Shown: positions 8,642 to 15,903 of the stretch, piece after piece | Numbering within the stretch: the first letter of the stretch is position 1 | Layout of the letters: each line of letters starts with the position of its first letter | Origin: Stenotrophomonas bentonitica | GTDB taxonomy: Bacteria > Pseudomonadota > Gammaproteobacteria > Xanthomonadales > Xanthomonadaceae | Length of the DNA: 64,000 nt | Assembly (NCBI RefSeq): GCF_002887735.1 | Contig: NZ_PKQP01000013.1 | Coordinates: forward strand, 1 to 64,000 | Direction: 5' to 3' | The notes under the pieces: generated by a model | The model's input: only the letters and a program-made list of their open reading frames with translations | Database searches by the model: none | Told to the model about the DNA's origin: nothing | Program-made: the position numbers and the translations under genes

Positions 8642-9991
8642 ATGGCAAAAGCGAAGAAAATCGGGGTGGTCGGTGCCACCTTCCTGGTGGCCGGCAACAT
8701 GATGGGGTCGGGGGTGTTCCTGTTGCCCTCCAGCCTGGCCAAGATCGGCACGGCCTCGATCTGGGGTTGGCTGATCACCACCGCCGGCGCGCTGCTGCTG
8801 GCCTTCGTGTTTGCCAAGCTCGGCAAGCTGGCGCCCAAGGCCGGTGGTCCCTATGCCTACGCCAGGGACTGGTTCGGCCCTTACATGGGTTTCCAGACCA
8901 ACACCATCTACTGGTTCGCCAACTGGATCGGCAACGTTGCCATCCCGATCGCGGCAGTCGGCTACTTCAGCTACTTCTTCCCGATCCTGTCCGAGCCGTT
9001 GCCGCGCTGCATCGCGGTGCTGGCGCTGGTCTGGGCGTTGAGCTTCGCCAACGTGGTCGGCCCCTCGTTCGTGAGCAAGCTGCAGACGGTGACCACCAGC
9101 TTTGCGCTGGTGCCGATCCTGGGCATCGCGATCTTCGGCTGGTTCTTCTTCGACCCGACCATCTTCAAGGGGGCCTACAACGTCTCCGGCGAGTCCAACT
9201 TCGGCGCGATCTCCAGTGCCGCGGCGTTGACCCTGTGGGCCTTCATCGGCGTGGAATCGGCCTCGGTGACCGCCGGGGTGGTTGAAAACCCGGAGAAGAA
9301 CGTGGCCCGCGCGACGCTGGGTGGCGTGTTCCTGGCCGCGATCGCCTACATCGCCAGCTCCTCGGTGATCATGGGCATGGTGCCCAATGGCGACCTGCAG
9401 GTTTCCGATGCGCCGTTCGCGCTGGCGGCGGCCAATGCGGTCGGTGGCTGGGGCGGGGCGCTGGTGAGCCTGTGCGCCTTCGTGGGCGCGGCCGGCTCGC
9501 TCGGTGGCTGGATCCTGCTGACCGCGCAGAGTGCCAAGGCGGCCTCCGATGACGGCCTGTTCCCGAGCATCTTCAGCAAGACCAACAAGGACGACGTACC
9601 GGTCAAGGGCGTGCTGATCGTGGCGGTGCTGATGACCCTGGCGGTGCTGGTCACCTCCACCTCCAAGACCGCCTCGGCCCAGTTCGATGTGATCACCTCG
9701 GCGGCGGTGGTGCTGACCCTGCTGCCGTACATCTACTCCTGCGTGGCCTGCTACTTCGTGGTCGAGCGCTCGCACACGCTGGTGCACACCGGCGCGTTCT
9801 GGCTGCTGACCAGCGTCACCGTTGTGTACTGCCTGTGGGCGATCTTCGGGTCGGCCGGCAACATCGTGCAGTACGCCTTCCTGTTCGTGCTGTTCATCAC
9901 GGTGTTCTACCCGTTCTTCAGCGAGGAGCGCCGCCGCCAGCGCGGCCAGCTGCCCGCGCTCGACGCCGCCGTCCGCACGACGCTTTCGTGA
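8642..9991 (+). CDS. adiC: Arginine/agmatine antiporter
   Basis: 449 residues, about 12 membrane helices, APC superfamily. The N-terminal GNMMGSGVFLLP, the LWAFIGVESASV segment and GSLGGWILL align closely with E. coli AdiC, including the tryptophans that correspond to its substrate-gating Trp202 and Trp293. It exchanges external arginine for internal agmatine, exporting a proton equivalent each cycle. ATG at 8642 follows AAGGAG. The arginine decarboxylase gene starts 21 bases after its stop, so assignment to arginine rather than another amino acid is well supported by context. Confidence 0.92.
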   Translation: MAKAKKIGVVGATFLVAGNMMGSGVFLLPSSLAKIGTASIWGWLITTAGALLLAFVFAKLGKLAPKAGGPYAYARDWFGPYMGFQTNTIYWFANWIGNVAIPIAAVGYFSYFFPILSEPLPRCIAVLALVWALSFANVVGPSFVSKLQTVTTSFALVPILGIAIFGWFFFDPTIFKGAYNVSGESNFGAISSAAALTLWAFIGVESASVTAGVVENPEKNVARATLGGVFLAAIAYIASSSVIMGMVPNGDLQVSDAPFALAAANAVGGWGGALVSLCAFVGAAGSLGGWILLTAQSAKAASDDGLFPSIFSKTNKDDVPVKGVLIVAVLMTLAVLVTSTSKTASAQFDVITSAAVVLTLLPYIYSCVACYFVVERSHTLVHTGAFWLLTSVTVVYCLWAIFGSAGNIVQYAFLFVLFITVFYPFFSEERRRQRGQLPALDAAVRTTLS

Positions 9992-10012
9992 TATTGCCCC
10001 AGGAGAATCCCT

Positions 10013-12301
10013 GTGTACTTCAAGTCCCTTGATTACCCGATCATCGTCATCGACGACGACTACGAATCCCCGCGCATCGGCGGCATCCTGATCCGTGCGC
10101 TGGTGGACGAGCTGCGCAAGAATGACCAGCGCGTGCTTTGCGGCCTGACCCTGGCCGATGCCCAGGCCGGCGCGCGCACCTACGTGGCCGCCTCGGCGGT
10201 GCTGATCTCCATCGACGGCACCGAGGAGAACCCGGAGCAGTTCCAGCGCCTGCTGGGCTTCCTGCGCGAGCAGACCGCGCGCCGCGCGAACCTGCCGGTG
10301 TTCCTGTACGGCGAGCGCCGCACCATCGAGAAGGTGCCGAGCAAGCTGCTCAAGTTCGTGCACGGCTACATCTTCCTGTTCGAAGACACCAAGAGCTTCA
10401 TCTCGCGGCAGGTGATGCGGGCGGCCGAAGACTACATGGCCAATCTGCTGCCACCGTTCTTCAAGGCCCTGATCCACCACACCGCCGAGTCCAATTACTC
10501 CTGGCACACGCCTGGCCATGCCGGCGGCGTGGCGTTTACCAAATCACCGGTCGGCCGTGCGTTCCACCAGTTCTACGGCGAGAACACGCTGCGCAGCGAC
10601 CTGTCGATCTCGGTGCCGGAGCTGGGCTCGCTGCTCGACCACACCGGCCCGATCAAGGATGCCGAGAACGAGGCGGCGCGCAACTTCGGCGCCGACCACA
10701 CCTTCTTCGTCACCAATGGCACCTCGACCGCCAACAAGATCGTCTGGCACGGGACCGTGGGGCGGGGCGACGTGGTCTTTGTTGACCGCAACTGCCACAA
10801 GTCGCTGCTGCACGCGCTGATCATGACCGGCGGCGTCCCGGTGTACTTTACCCCCAGCCGCAACGCGCACGGCATCATTGGCCCGATCAGCCTGGACCAG
10901 TTCACGCCCGAGTCACTGCAGCAGGCCATCGCCGCCAACCCGCTGGCCAGCAAGGCCTACAAGGCCGGCTCCAAGCCGCGCATCGCGGTGGTCACCAATT
11001 CGACCTATGACGGGCTGTGCTACAACGCCGAAAAGATCGCCGAGGAAATCGGCAGCGCGGTCGATTTCCTGCATTTCGACGAAGCCTGGTATGCCTATGC
11101 CGCGTTCCATCCGTTCTATGAGAACCATTACGGCATGGCCAAGGGCAAGCCGCGCGAGCAGGATGCGATCATCTTCACCACGCACTCCACGCACAAGCTG
11201 CTGGCCGCGTTCTCGCAGGCCTCGATGATCCACGTGCGCAACGCCGCGACCCAGGCGCTGGATGCCGAACGCTTCAACGAAGCCTTCATGATGCACACCA
11301 CCACCAGCCCGCATTACGGCGTGATCGCCGCGTGCGATGTGGCCTCCAAGATGATGGAAGGCGCCGCGGGCGAGTCGCTGGTGCAGGAGATGCACGACGA
11401 GGCGATTGCCTTCCGCCGCGCGATGCTGCATGTACGCGAGGATCTGGGGCGCGACGACTGGTGGTTCAGCGTGTGGCAGCCGGACAAGCTGGAGCGTTCG
11501 CTGGCCAAGGGCGATGCGCCGGCCCCGATGGTGGCCAAGCGCAGCGAGTGGTACCTGCAGCCGGACGCTCACTGGCATGGCTTCGACGGCCTGGTGGATG
11601 ACTACGTGCTGATCGACCCGATCAAGGTGACCCTGTTCACGCCGGGACTCTCGATGGACGGCGAGATGGGCCAGCGCGGCATTCCGGCCGCAGTGCTGAG
11701 CAAGTTCCTGTGGACCCGCGGCATCACGGTGGAGAAGACCAACCTGTACTCGGTGCTGTTCCTGTTCTCGATGGGCATCACCAAGGGCAAGTGGAGCACC
11801 CTGGTCACCGAGCTGATGGCCTTCAAGGAGCTCTACGACAGCAATGCGCCGCTGACCCGCGCACTGCCGCAGCTGGCGGCCGAGTTCCCGATCGCCTACG
11901 CCGGGTGGGGCCTGCGTGACCTCTGCGATGCGCTGCACGCCTTCAACGGCGAGTTCGGCGTGGCCGAAGTGATGCGCGCCATGTACGTGGATCTGCCCGA
12001 GCCGGTGATGACGCCCGCCGAAGCCTATGACCATCTGGTCCGCGGCCAGATCGAACGGGTCGACATCGAACAGATCAGCGGCCGCATCGCCGGCACCATG
12101 CTGGTGCCTTACCCGCCGGGCATCCCGACCATCATGCCGGGCGAGCGATTCGGCGCCAGCGATGAGCCGATCATCCAGTCGTTGCGGATCGCCCGTGAGC
12201 AGAACGCGCGCTTCCCGGGCTTCGAGTCGGATGTGCACGGGCTTATCATCGACACCGACGGCGATGCGCCGAGCTACAAGGTGGAGGTGCTGAAGGTCTG
12301 A
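10013..12301 (+). CDS. adiA: Biodegradative arginine decarboxylase
   Basis: 762-residue fold-type I PLP enzyme of the Orn/Lys/Arg decarboxylase family; converts arginine to agmatine and CO2, consuming a cytoplasmic proton. An N-terminal response-regulator-like wing (DYPIIVIDDD) precedes the PLP core with SWHTPGH, a substrate-binding GTSTANK motif and STHK, in which Lys395 should bind PLP. The C-terminal domain is complete. Length and SxHKxxxxxSQ region fit AdiA better than lysine or ornithine decarboxylases. The start is GTG at 10013, seven bases after AGGAG. With adiC it forms the classic arginine-dependent acid resistance pair. Confidence 0.92.
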   Translation: MYFKSLDYPIIVIDDDYESPRIGGILIRALVDELRKNDQRVLCGLTLADAQAGARTYVAASAVLISIDGTEENPEQFQRLLGFLREQTARRANLPVFLYGERRTIEKVPSKLLKFVHGYIFLFEDTKSFISRQVMRAAEDYMANLLPPFFKALIHHTAESNYSWHTPGHAGGVAFTKSPVGRAFHQFYGENTLRSDLSISVPELGSLLDHTGPIKDAENEAARNFGADHTFFVTNGTSTANKIVWHGTVGRGDVVFVDRNCHKSLLHALIMTGGVPVYFTPSRNAHGIIGPISLDQFTPESLQQAIAANPLASKAYKAGSKPRIAVVTNSTYDGLCYNAEKIAEEIGSAVDFLHFDEAWYAYAAFHPFYENHYGMAKGKPREQDAIIFTTHSTHKLLAAFSQASMIHVRNAATQALDAERFNEAFMMHTTTSPHYGVIAACDVASKMMEGAAGESLVQEMHDEAIAFRRAMLHVREDLGRDDWWFSVWQPDKLERSLAKGDAPAPMVAKRSEWYLQPDAHWHGFDGLVDDYVLIDPIKVTLFTPGLSMDGEMGQRGIPAAVLSKFLWTRGITVEKTNLYSVLFLFSMGITKGKWSTLVTELMAFKELYDSNAPLTRALPQLAAEFPIAYAGWGLRDLCDALHAFNGEFGVAEVMRAMYVDLPEPVMTPAEAYDHLVRGQIERVDIEQISGRIAGTMLVPYPPGIPTIMPGERFGASDEPIIQSLRIAREQNARFPGFESDVHGLIIDTDGDAPSYKVEVLKV

Positions 12302-12329
12302 CGCCTGCGCGCAGGACCCTCGGCCAGCG

Positions 12330-13232
12330 ATGGATACAGCACGCGAGCAGCGGGTCCTCAAATTCTCCATCGGGGTGACGATGGCGGTCAGCGCCATCGG
12401 CTTCATCGGTGGCCTGCTGGTGGGATCGCAGGCCATCCTGTTCGATGGCGTCTACAGCCTGGTGGACGTGGCGCTGACCCTGGTGGCGCTGTCGGTACTG
12501 CGGCTGGTGGCGCGGGAAGAAAGCCCGCGCTTCCAGTATGGCTACTGGCACCTGGAGCCGATGGTGGAGGCGCTTGGCGGGGCGATCCTGTCGCTGGCCT
12601 GCATCTATGCGCTGGCCAACTCGGTGATCGGGCTGACCACGGGCGGGCATGAGGTCAAGGCCGGGCCTGCGCTGCTGTGGGCGGCCCTGCTGTGCGTGAG
12701 CAATCTGGCGATGGCGGCCTTCGTGCGCACCCGCGCGATGCAGCTGCACTCGGCGCTGCTGTGGCTGGACGTGCGGGCCTGGCTGCTCAGCGGCATGATG
12801 AGCCTGGCGGTGGTGCTGGCGTTTGCGATCGCGCTGTTGCTGCGCGATGGCGAGCATGCGCACTGGATACCCTATCTGGATCCGCTGGTGCTGGCCGCGA
12901 TCAGCGTGGCGGTACTACCCGTACCGTTGCGCAGTGCATGGAAGGCCATGCGCGAAGTGCTGCAGGTGGCGCCGGATACGCTGGATGCGCGCGTGCAGGC
13001 GGTGATGAAGGACTTCGTCGCCGAACACGGCTATCTGGATTTCACCAGCCACGTGGCCAAGATGGGCCGTATGCGGTTTGTGGAGATCCACATCCTCACC
13101 CACCCGGAGACGGTGATCGGCAACATCGGCAATGTGGACCGGCTGCGTGATGAGATCGCCGAGCGCCTGGATGCGCGCGGCAGTGAGTTCTGGTTGACCA
13201 TCGATTTCACCGCCGATCCGGCCTGGACCTGA
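12330..13232 (+). CDS. Cation diffusion facilitator-like membrane protein with altered metal site
   Basis: 300 residues, about six membrane helices and a C-terminal soluble domain, matching the CDF family by layout (FDGVYSLVD near 38-46, RFQYGYWHLEP near 70). In typical CDF transporters helix 2 carries D/HxxxD; here the first ligand position is Tyr42 before Asp46, and the helix 5 HxxxD is not visible (LDVRAWLLSG instead). It may therefore not be a standard zinc/iron exporter. It follows adiA by 28 bases on the same strand, with a weak ribosome site, so it could be the last gene of the acid-resistance operon. Substrate unknown. Confidence 0.75.
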   Translation: MDTAREQRVLKFSIGVTMAVSAIGFIGGLLVGSQAILFDGVYSLVDVALTLVALSVLRLVAREESPRFQYGYWHLEPMVEALGGAILSLACIYALANSVIGLTTGGHEVKAGPALLWAALLCVSNLAMAAFVRTRAMQLHSALLWLDVRAWLLSGMMSLAVVLAFAIALLLRDGEHAHWIPYLDPLVLAAISVAVLPVPLRSAWKAMREVLQVAPDTLDARVQAVMKDFVAEHGYLDFTSHVAKMGRMRFVEIHILTHPETVIGNIGNVDRLRDEIAERLDARGSEFWLTIDFTADPAWT

Positions 13233-13322
13233 TCGATCCCTGACCGCGCGATCACGACCGTCCAGCATCGCAGTGGCGCGAAGACGGCCGGTGACGACCC
13301 CTGGGCGGGCCTGCACAGCGCT

Positions 13323-13350
13323 ATACGAAACGTATATGATGTGTATATAC
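13323..13350 (+). promoter_or_regulatory. AT-rich palindromic operator before the ParD-like gene
   Basis: Two overlapping inverted repeats in a very AT-rich patch: ATACG-AAA-CGTAT (13323-13335, perfect) and GTATAT-N7-ATATAC (13332-13350), with a further CGTAT at 13351. The patch is 20 bases upstream of the ATG at 13370 and looks like an autoregulatory operator over the promoter. Confidence 0.65.
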
Positions 13351-13369
13351 CGTATGAGAGGGGTTGCCC

Positions 13370-13582
13370 ATGGGCATCGTGAACATCGACGACGAACTGC
13401 ACGACAACCTGCGCCGCGCCAGCGGCGTCTCGGGCCGCTCGATCAATGCCCAGGCCGGTTTCTGGATCAAGATCGGCATGCTGTGCGAAATGAATCCCGG
13501 CTCGACCTACCAGGAGATCGTCAACCGTGAACTGCGTGCTGCAGGGGTTGAACCCGGCGCACTGCGGGTGGCCGAAGCATGA
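13370..13582 (+). CDS. ParD-like ribbon-helix-helix protein
   Basis: 70 residues. The sequence matches the ParD-like family (annotated elsewhere as type II antitoxin-like): an N-terminal strand (GIVNIDDELHD), then two helices (SGRSINAQAGFWIKIGM), as in a small RHH DNA-binding protein. ATG at 13370 follows AGAGGGG with seven-base spacing. Its stop overlaps the start of a methionine aminopeptidase gene by four bases (ATGA), so the two are translationally coupled. No ParE-type toxin is present. It probably binds the palindromes just upstream. An antitoxin role is not shown. Confidence 0.8.
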   Translation: MGIVNIDDELHDNLRRASGVSGRSINAQAGFWIKIGMLCEMNPGSTYQEIVNRELRAAGVEPGALRVAEA

Positions 13583-14346
13583 TCAAGACCGCTGAAGAAC
13601 AGGCGCTGATGCGGGTATCGGGGCGCCTGCTGGCCCAGGTGTTCGAAGCGCTGGACACGCTGCCGCTGGAAGGCATGAGCACGCTGCAGGTGAACGACTG
13701 GGTCGAGCGCTTCATCGTCGATGAGCTGCAGGCGCGCCCGGCGAGCAAGGGCCAGTATGGCTTCGGCTACGTGCTCAATTCGTCCATCGACAACGTGGTC
13801 TGCCATGGAGTGCCGTCGGCCGATGACATCCTGCGCAGCGGCAGCATCGTCAATCTCGACATCACGCTGGAGAAGGGAGGTTACATCGCCGACTCCAGCA
13901 AGACCTATCTGATCGGCGAGGTCGATTACGCGGCCAAGCGGCTGGTGCGGGTGACCCGCGAGGCGATGTGGAAGGGGATCGGGGTGGTGCGCCCGGGCGC
14001 GACGCTGGGCGACATCGGTTTTGCGATCCAGCAGCATGCCAAGGCCCACGGCTACAGCGTGGTCCGCGAATTCTGCGGCCATGGCATCGGGCAGCAGATG
14101 CACGAAGAGCCGCAGGTGCTGCACTACGGCCGTCGCGGCGATGGGCTGGAACTGGAGCAGGGCATGACCTTCACCATCGAGCCGATGATCAACCAGGGCC
14201 GTGCTGCCATCGACATGAGCGACGACGGCTGGACCGTGACCACCCGTGACGGCAAGCTCTCGGCGCAGGCCGAGCACACCGTGCTGGTGACCGCCGACGG
14301 GGTGGAGGTGCTGACCCTGCGCACGGGCGAGCGGATGCCCGACTGA
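13579..14346 (+). CDS. map: Type I methionine aminopeptidase (paralogue coupled to ParD-like protein)
   Basis: 255 residues, full length for a bacterial type I enzyme, which removes N-terminal Met from nascent proteins using two divalent metals. All expected ligands are visible: Asp94, Asp105, His168 (GHGIG), Glu201 (TIEPM), Glu232 (AEHT), and catalytic His76 (VCHG). No extra N-terminal zinc-finger extension. The gene is coupled to the ParD-like gene, not to rpsB or other translation genes, so it is probably a second, conditionally expressed copy rather than the essential housekeeping map. An enzyme with a narrower substrate range or a toxin-like role cannot be excluded. Confidence 0.9.
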   Translation: MIKTAEEQALMRVSGRLLAQVFEALDTLPLEGMSTLQVNDWVERFIVDELQARPASKGQYGFGYVLNSSIDNVVCHGVPSADDILRSGSIVNLDITLEKGGYIADSSKTYLIGEVDYAAKRLVRVTREAMWKGIGVVRPGATLGDIGFAIQQHAKAHGYSVVREFCGHGIGQQMHEEPQVLHYGRRGDGLELEQGMTFTIEPMINQGRAAIDMSDDGWTVTTRDGKLSAQAEHTVLVTADGVEVLTLRTGERMPD

Positions 14347-14373
14347 GGCGGGCATCCGTGGCTGCATCGTGCA

Positions 14374-15300
14374 TCAGCCCGGCGGCGGTCGCACCACGGG
14401 TGCATGATCGGCCACGATGCCACCGACCCAATCGATGAAGGCACGCAGCGTGGCGCTGACGTGGCGGTTGGGTGGGAAGGCCAGATGCAGTGGCATCGGC
14501 GGCAGCTGCCAATCAGCGAACAGGCGCACCAGCTCGCCTTCGGCCACGTGGGCGGCCGCCATGTACTCGGGTAGCCACAGCACCCCCAGGCCGGCCACGC
14601 CGGCGGCGAGGTAGGCGTTGCCGTCGTCCACCGCCAACAGGTATTGGCCGTGGACGGTCAGGGACACATCGCAGCGCTGCAGGGTATAGGGCAGCACGCC
14701 ACCGCCGCGCGCACGGCGGTAGCCGATGATGCGGTGCGCGCTGTTTTCAAGATCGGCCGGATGGGCAGGATGTCCCATCCGGGCCAGGTAGCCGGGCGCT
14801 GCATAGAGGCCGGCCTGCAGATCGCCGATATGGCGGGCGATCAGCGACTGATCGGCGATCTGCCCGCCGCGGATCACGCAGTCCACGCTCTCGTCTATCA
14901 GGTCCACGTTCCGGTCGCTCACACCCAGATCCAGCTGGATATCCGGGTAGCGCGCCTGAAACCCGGGCAGGGCAGGCACCAGGATCAGACGGGCGAACGG
15001 TGCAGGAACGTCGATGCGCAGGCGCCCGCGAGGCGCCGCCGCCGCGGTCGACAGGCTGGTTTCAGCGTCGTCGAGGTCGGCCAGCAGCCGGATCACCCGC
15101 GCGTAATAGGCCGCGCCGTCGGCGGTGACATTCACCTGCCGGGTGGTGCGGTTCAGCAGGCGCACCCGCAGCCGCGCTTCCAGTTGCTGCACCAGTTGCG
15201 TGACCGTGGTGCGGCTCATGTGCAGTGTCTCGGCCGCCTTGGTGAAGCTGCCCGTTTCCACGACCCGGGCAAAGGCCTGCATCGCATCGAACCGGTCCAT
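14374..15300 (-). CDS. LysR-type transcriptional regulator
   Basis: 308 residues: N-terminal winged HTH (FARVVETGSFTKAAETLHMSRTTVTQLVQQLE) and a LysR effector-binding domain starting around residue 90, of the subgroup close to DsdC/AaeR-like regulators that control nearby oxidoreductases. Start at 15300 is the first Met before the HTH. Transcribed divergently from a RidA-family gene; the intergenic region has a perfect 8-bp inverted repeat. The 3' end lies 27 bases from the convergent map gene. Effector unknown. Confidence 0.9.
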   Translation of the reverse strand: MDRFDAMQAFARVVETGSFTKAAETLHMSRTTVTQLVQQLEARLRVRLLNRTTRQVNVTADGAAYYARVIRLLADLDDAETSLSTAAAAPRGRLRIDVPAPFARLILVPALPGFQARYPDIQLDLGVSDRNVDLIDESVDCVIRGGQIADQSLIARHIGDLQAGLYAAPGYLARMGHPAHPADLENSAHRIIGYRRARGGGVLPYTLQRCDVSLTVHGQYLLAVDDGNAYLAAGVAGLGVLWLPEYMAAAHVAEGELVRLFADWQLPPMPLHLAFPPNRHVSATLRAFIDWVGGIVADHAPVVRPPPG

Positions 15301-15321
15301 CTGCTTTCCACGGGGAGGATG

Positions 15322-15344
15322 ATTGTTTGGATTCTACAAACAAT
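15322..15344. promoter_or_regulatory. inverted-repeat operator between LysR and RidA genes
   Basis: ATTGTTTG-N7-CAAACAAT, a perfect inverted repeat containing the T-N11-A core expected for LysR regulators, 22 bases upstream of the LysR start and about 100 upstream of the RidA start. Confidence 0.7.
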
Positions 15345-15441
15345 GTTGGGCAGCAGACCGCGTTTATCCGGTGCCCCCTGCCGGTCTACCGTGGCCTTTC
15401 ATTCTTGATGGGCCGGTATCGACCCAAGGCAGAGGTGGTTC

Positions 15442-15831
15442 ATGGCAACACGTGACGTCGTTTTCCCGCCGGGCCGCCAGGCGCTGTACGAGCGCAACCG
15501 CTATTCGCCGGCCGCACGCTCCAATGGCTTCCTGTTCGTGTCCGGCCAGGTCGGCAGCCGCGAGGATGGCTCGCCTGAACCCGACCTCGAGGCCCAGGTG
15601 CGGCGCGCGTTCGAGAACCTCAACGCCGTGCTCGGCGCCGCAGGCTGCACGTTCGAGGATGTGGTCGACGTCACCGTGTTCCTGGTCAATCCCGAGAAGA
15701 TCTTCGAACGGGTCTGGGCGATCGTGCCCGATTACTGGGGCGAGGCCCCGTACCCGACGCTGACCGGCATCGGGGTGACCTGGCTGTACGGATTCGACGT
15801 GGAGATCAAGGTGATCGCGAAGTTGCCGTAG
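15442..15831 (+). CDS. RidA/YjgF/UK114-family protein
   Basis: 129 residues with the RidA fold: FLFVSGQVG, an AFENLNAVL helix, a VVDVTVFL strand and a C-terminal VEIKVIAKLP strand. True RidA hydrolyses reactive 2-aminoacrylate using an arginine in the C-terminal strand region (typically RxxV); here that position reads VEIKV, so it probably belongs to a RidA subgroup with another, unknown substrate. It is divergent from a LysR gene with a shared palindrome and is the obvious target of that regulator. Confidence 0.85.
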   Translation: MATRDVVFPPGRQALYERNRYSPAARSNGFLFVSGQVGSREDGSPEPDLEAQVRRAFENLNAVLGAAGCTFEDVVDVTVFLVNPEKIFERVWAIVPDYWGEAPYPTLTGIGVTWLYGFDVEIKVIAKLP

Positions 15832-15903
15832 CACGCCTTCACGCGGTGACGGCTGCGCGTTGCCGATAGTGGGCCGTCATCCTGCTTCCTGTCGCGGATC
15901 CAC

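Noticed and set aside
7100..10519. Long minus-strand open frame (1139 codons) across porin, adiC and the start of adiA
   Set aside because: It lies antisense to three well-recognised genes with ribosome sites; its product is low-complexity (His/Gly/Gln/Arg rich), a by-product of high GC at third codon positions.
10013..12301. Lysine or ornithine decarboxylase as the identity of the PLP decarboxylase
   Set aside because: Motif spacing and the adjacent AdiC-like antiporter with conserved gating tryptophans favour arginine decarboxylase.
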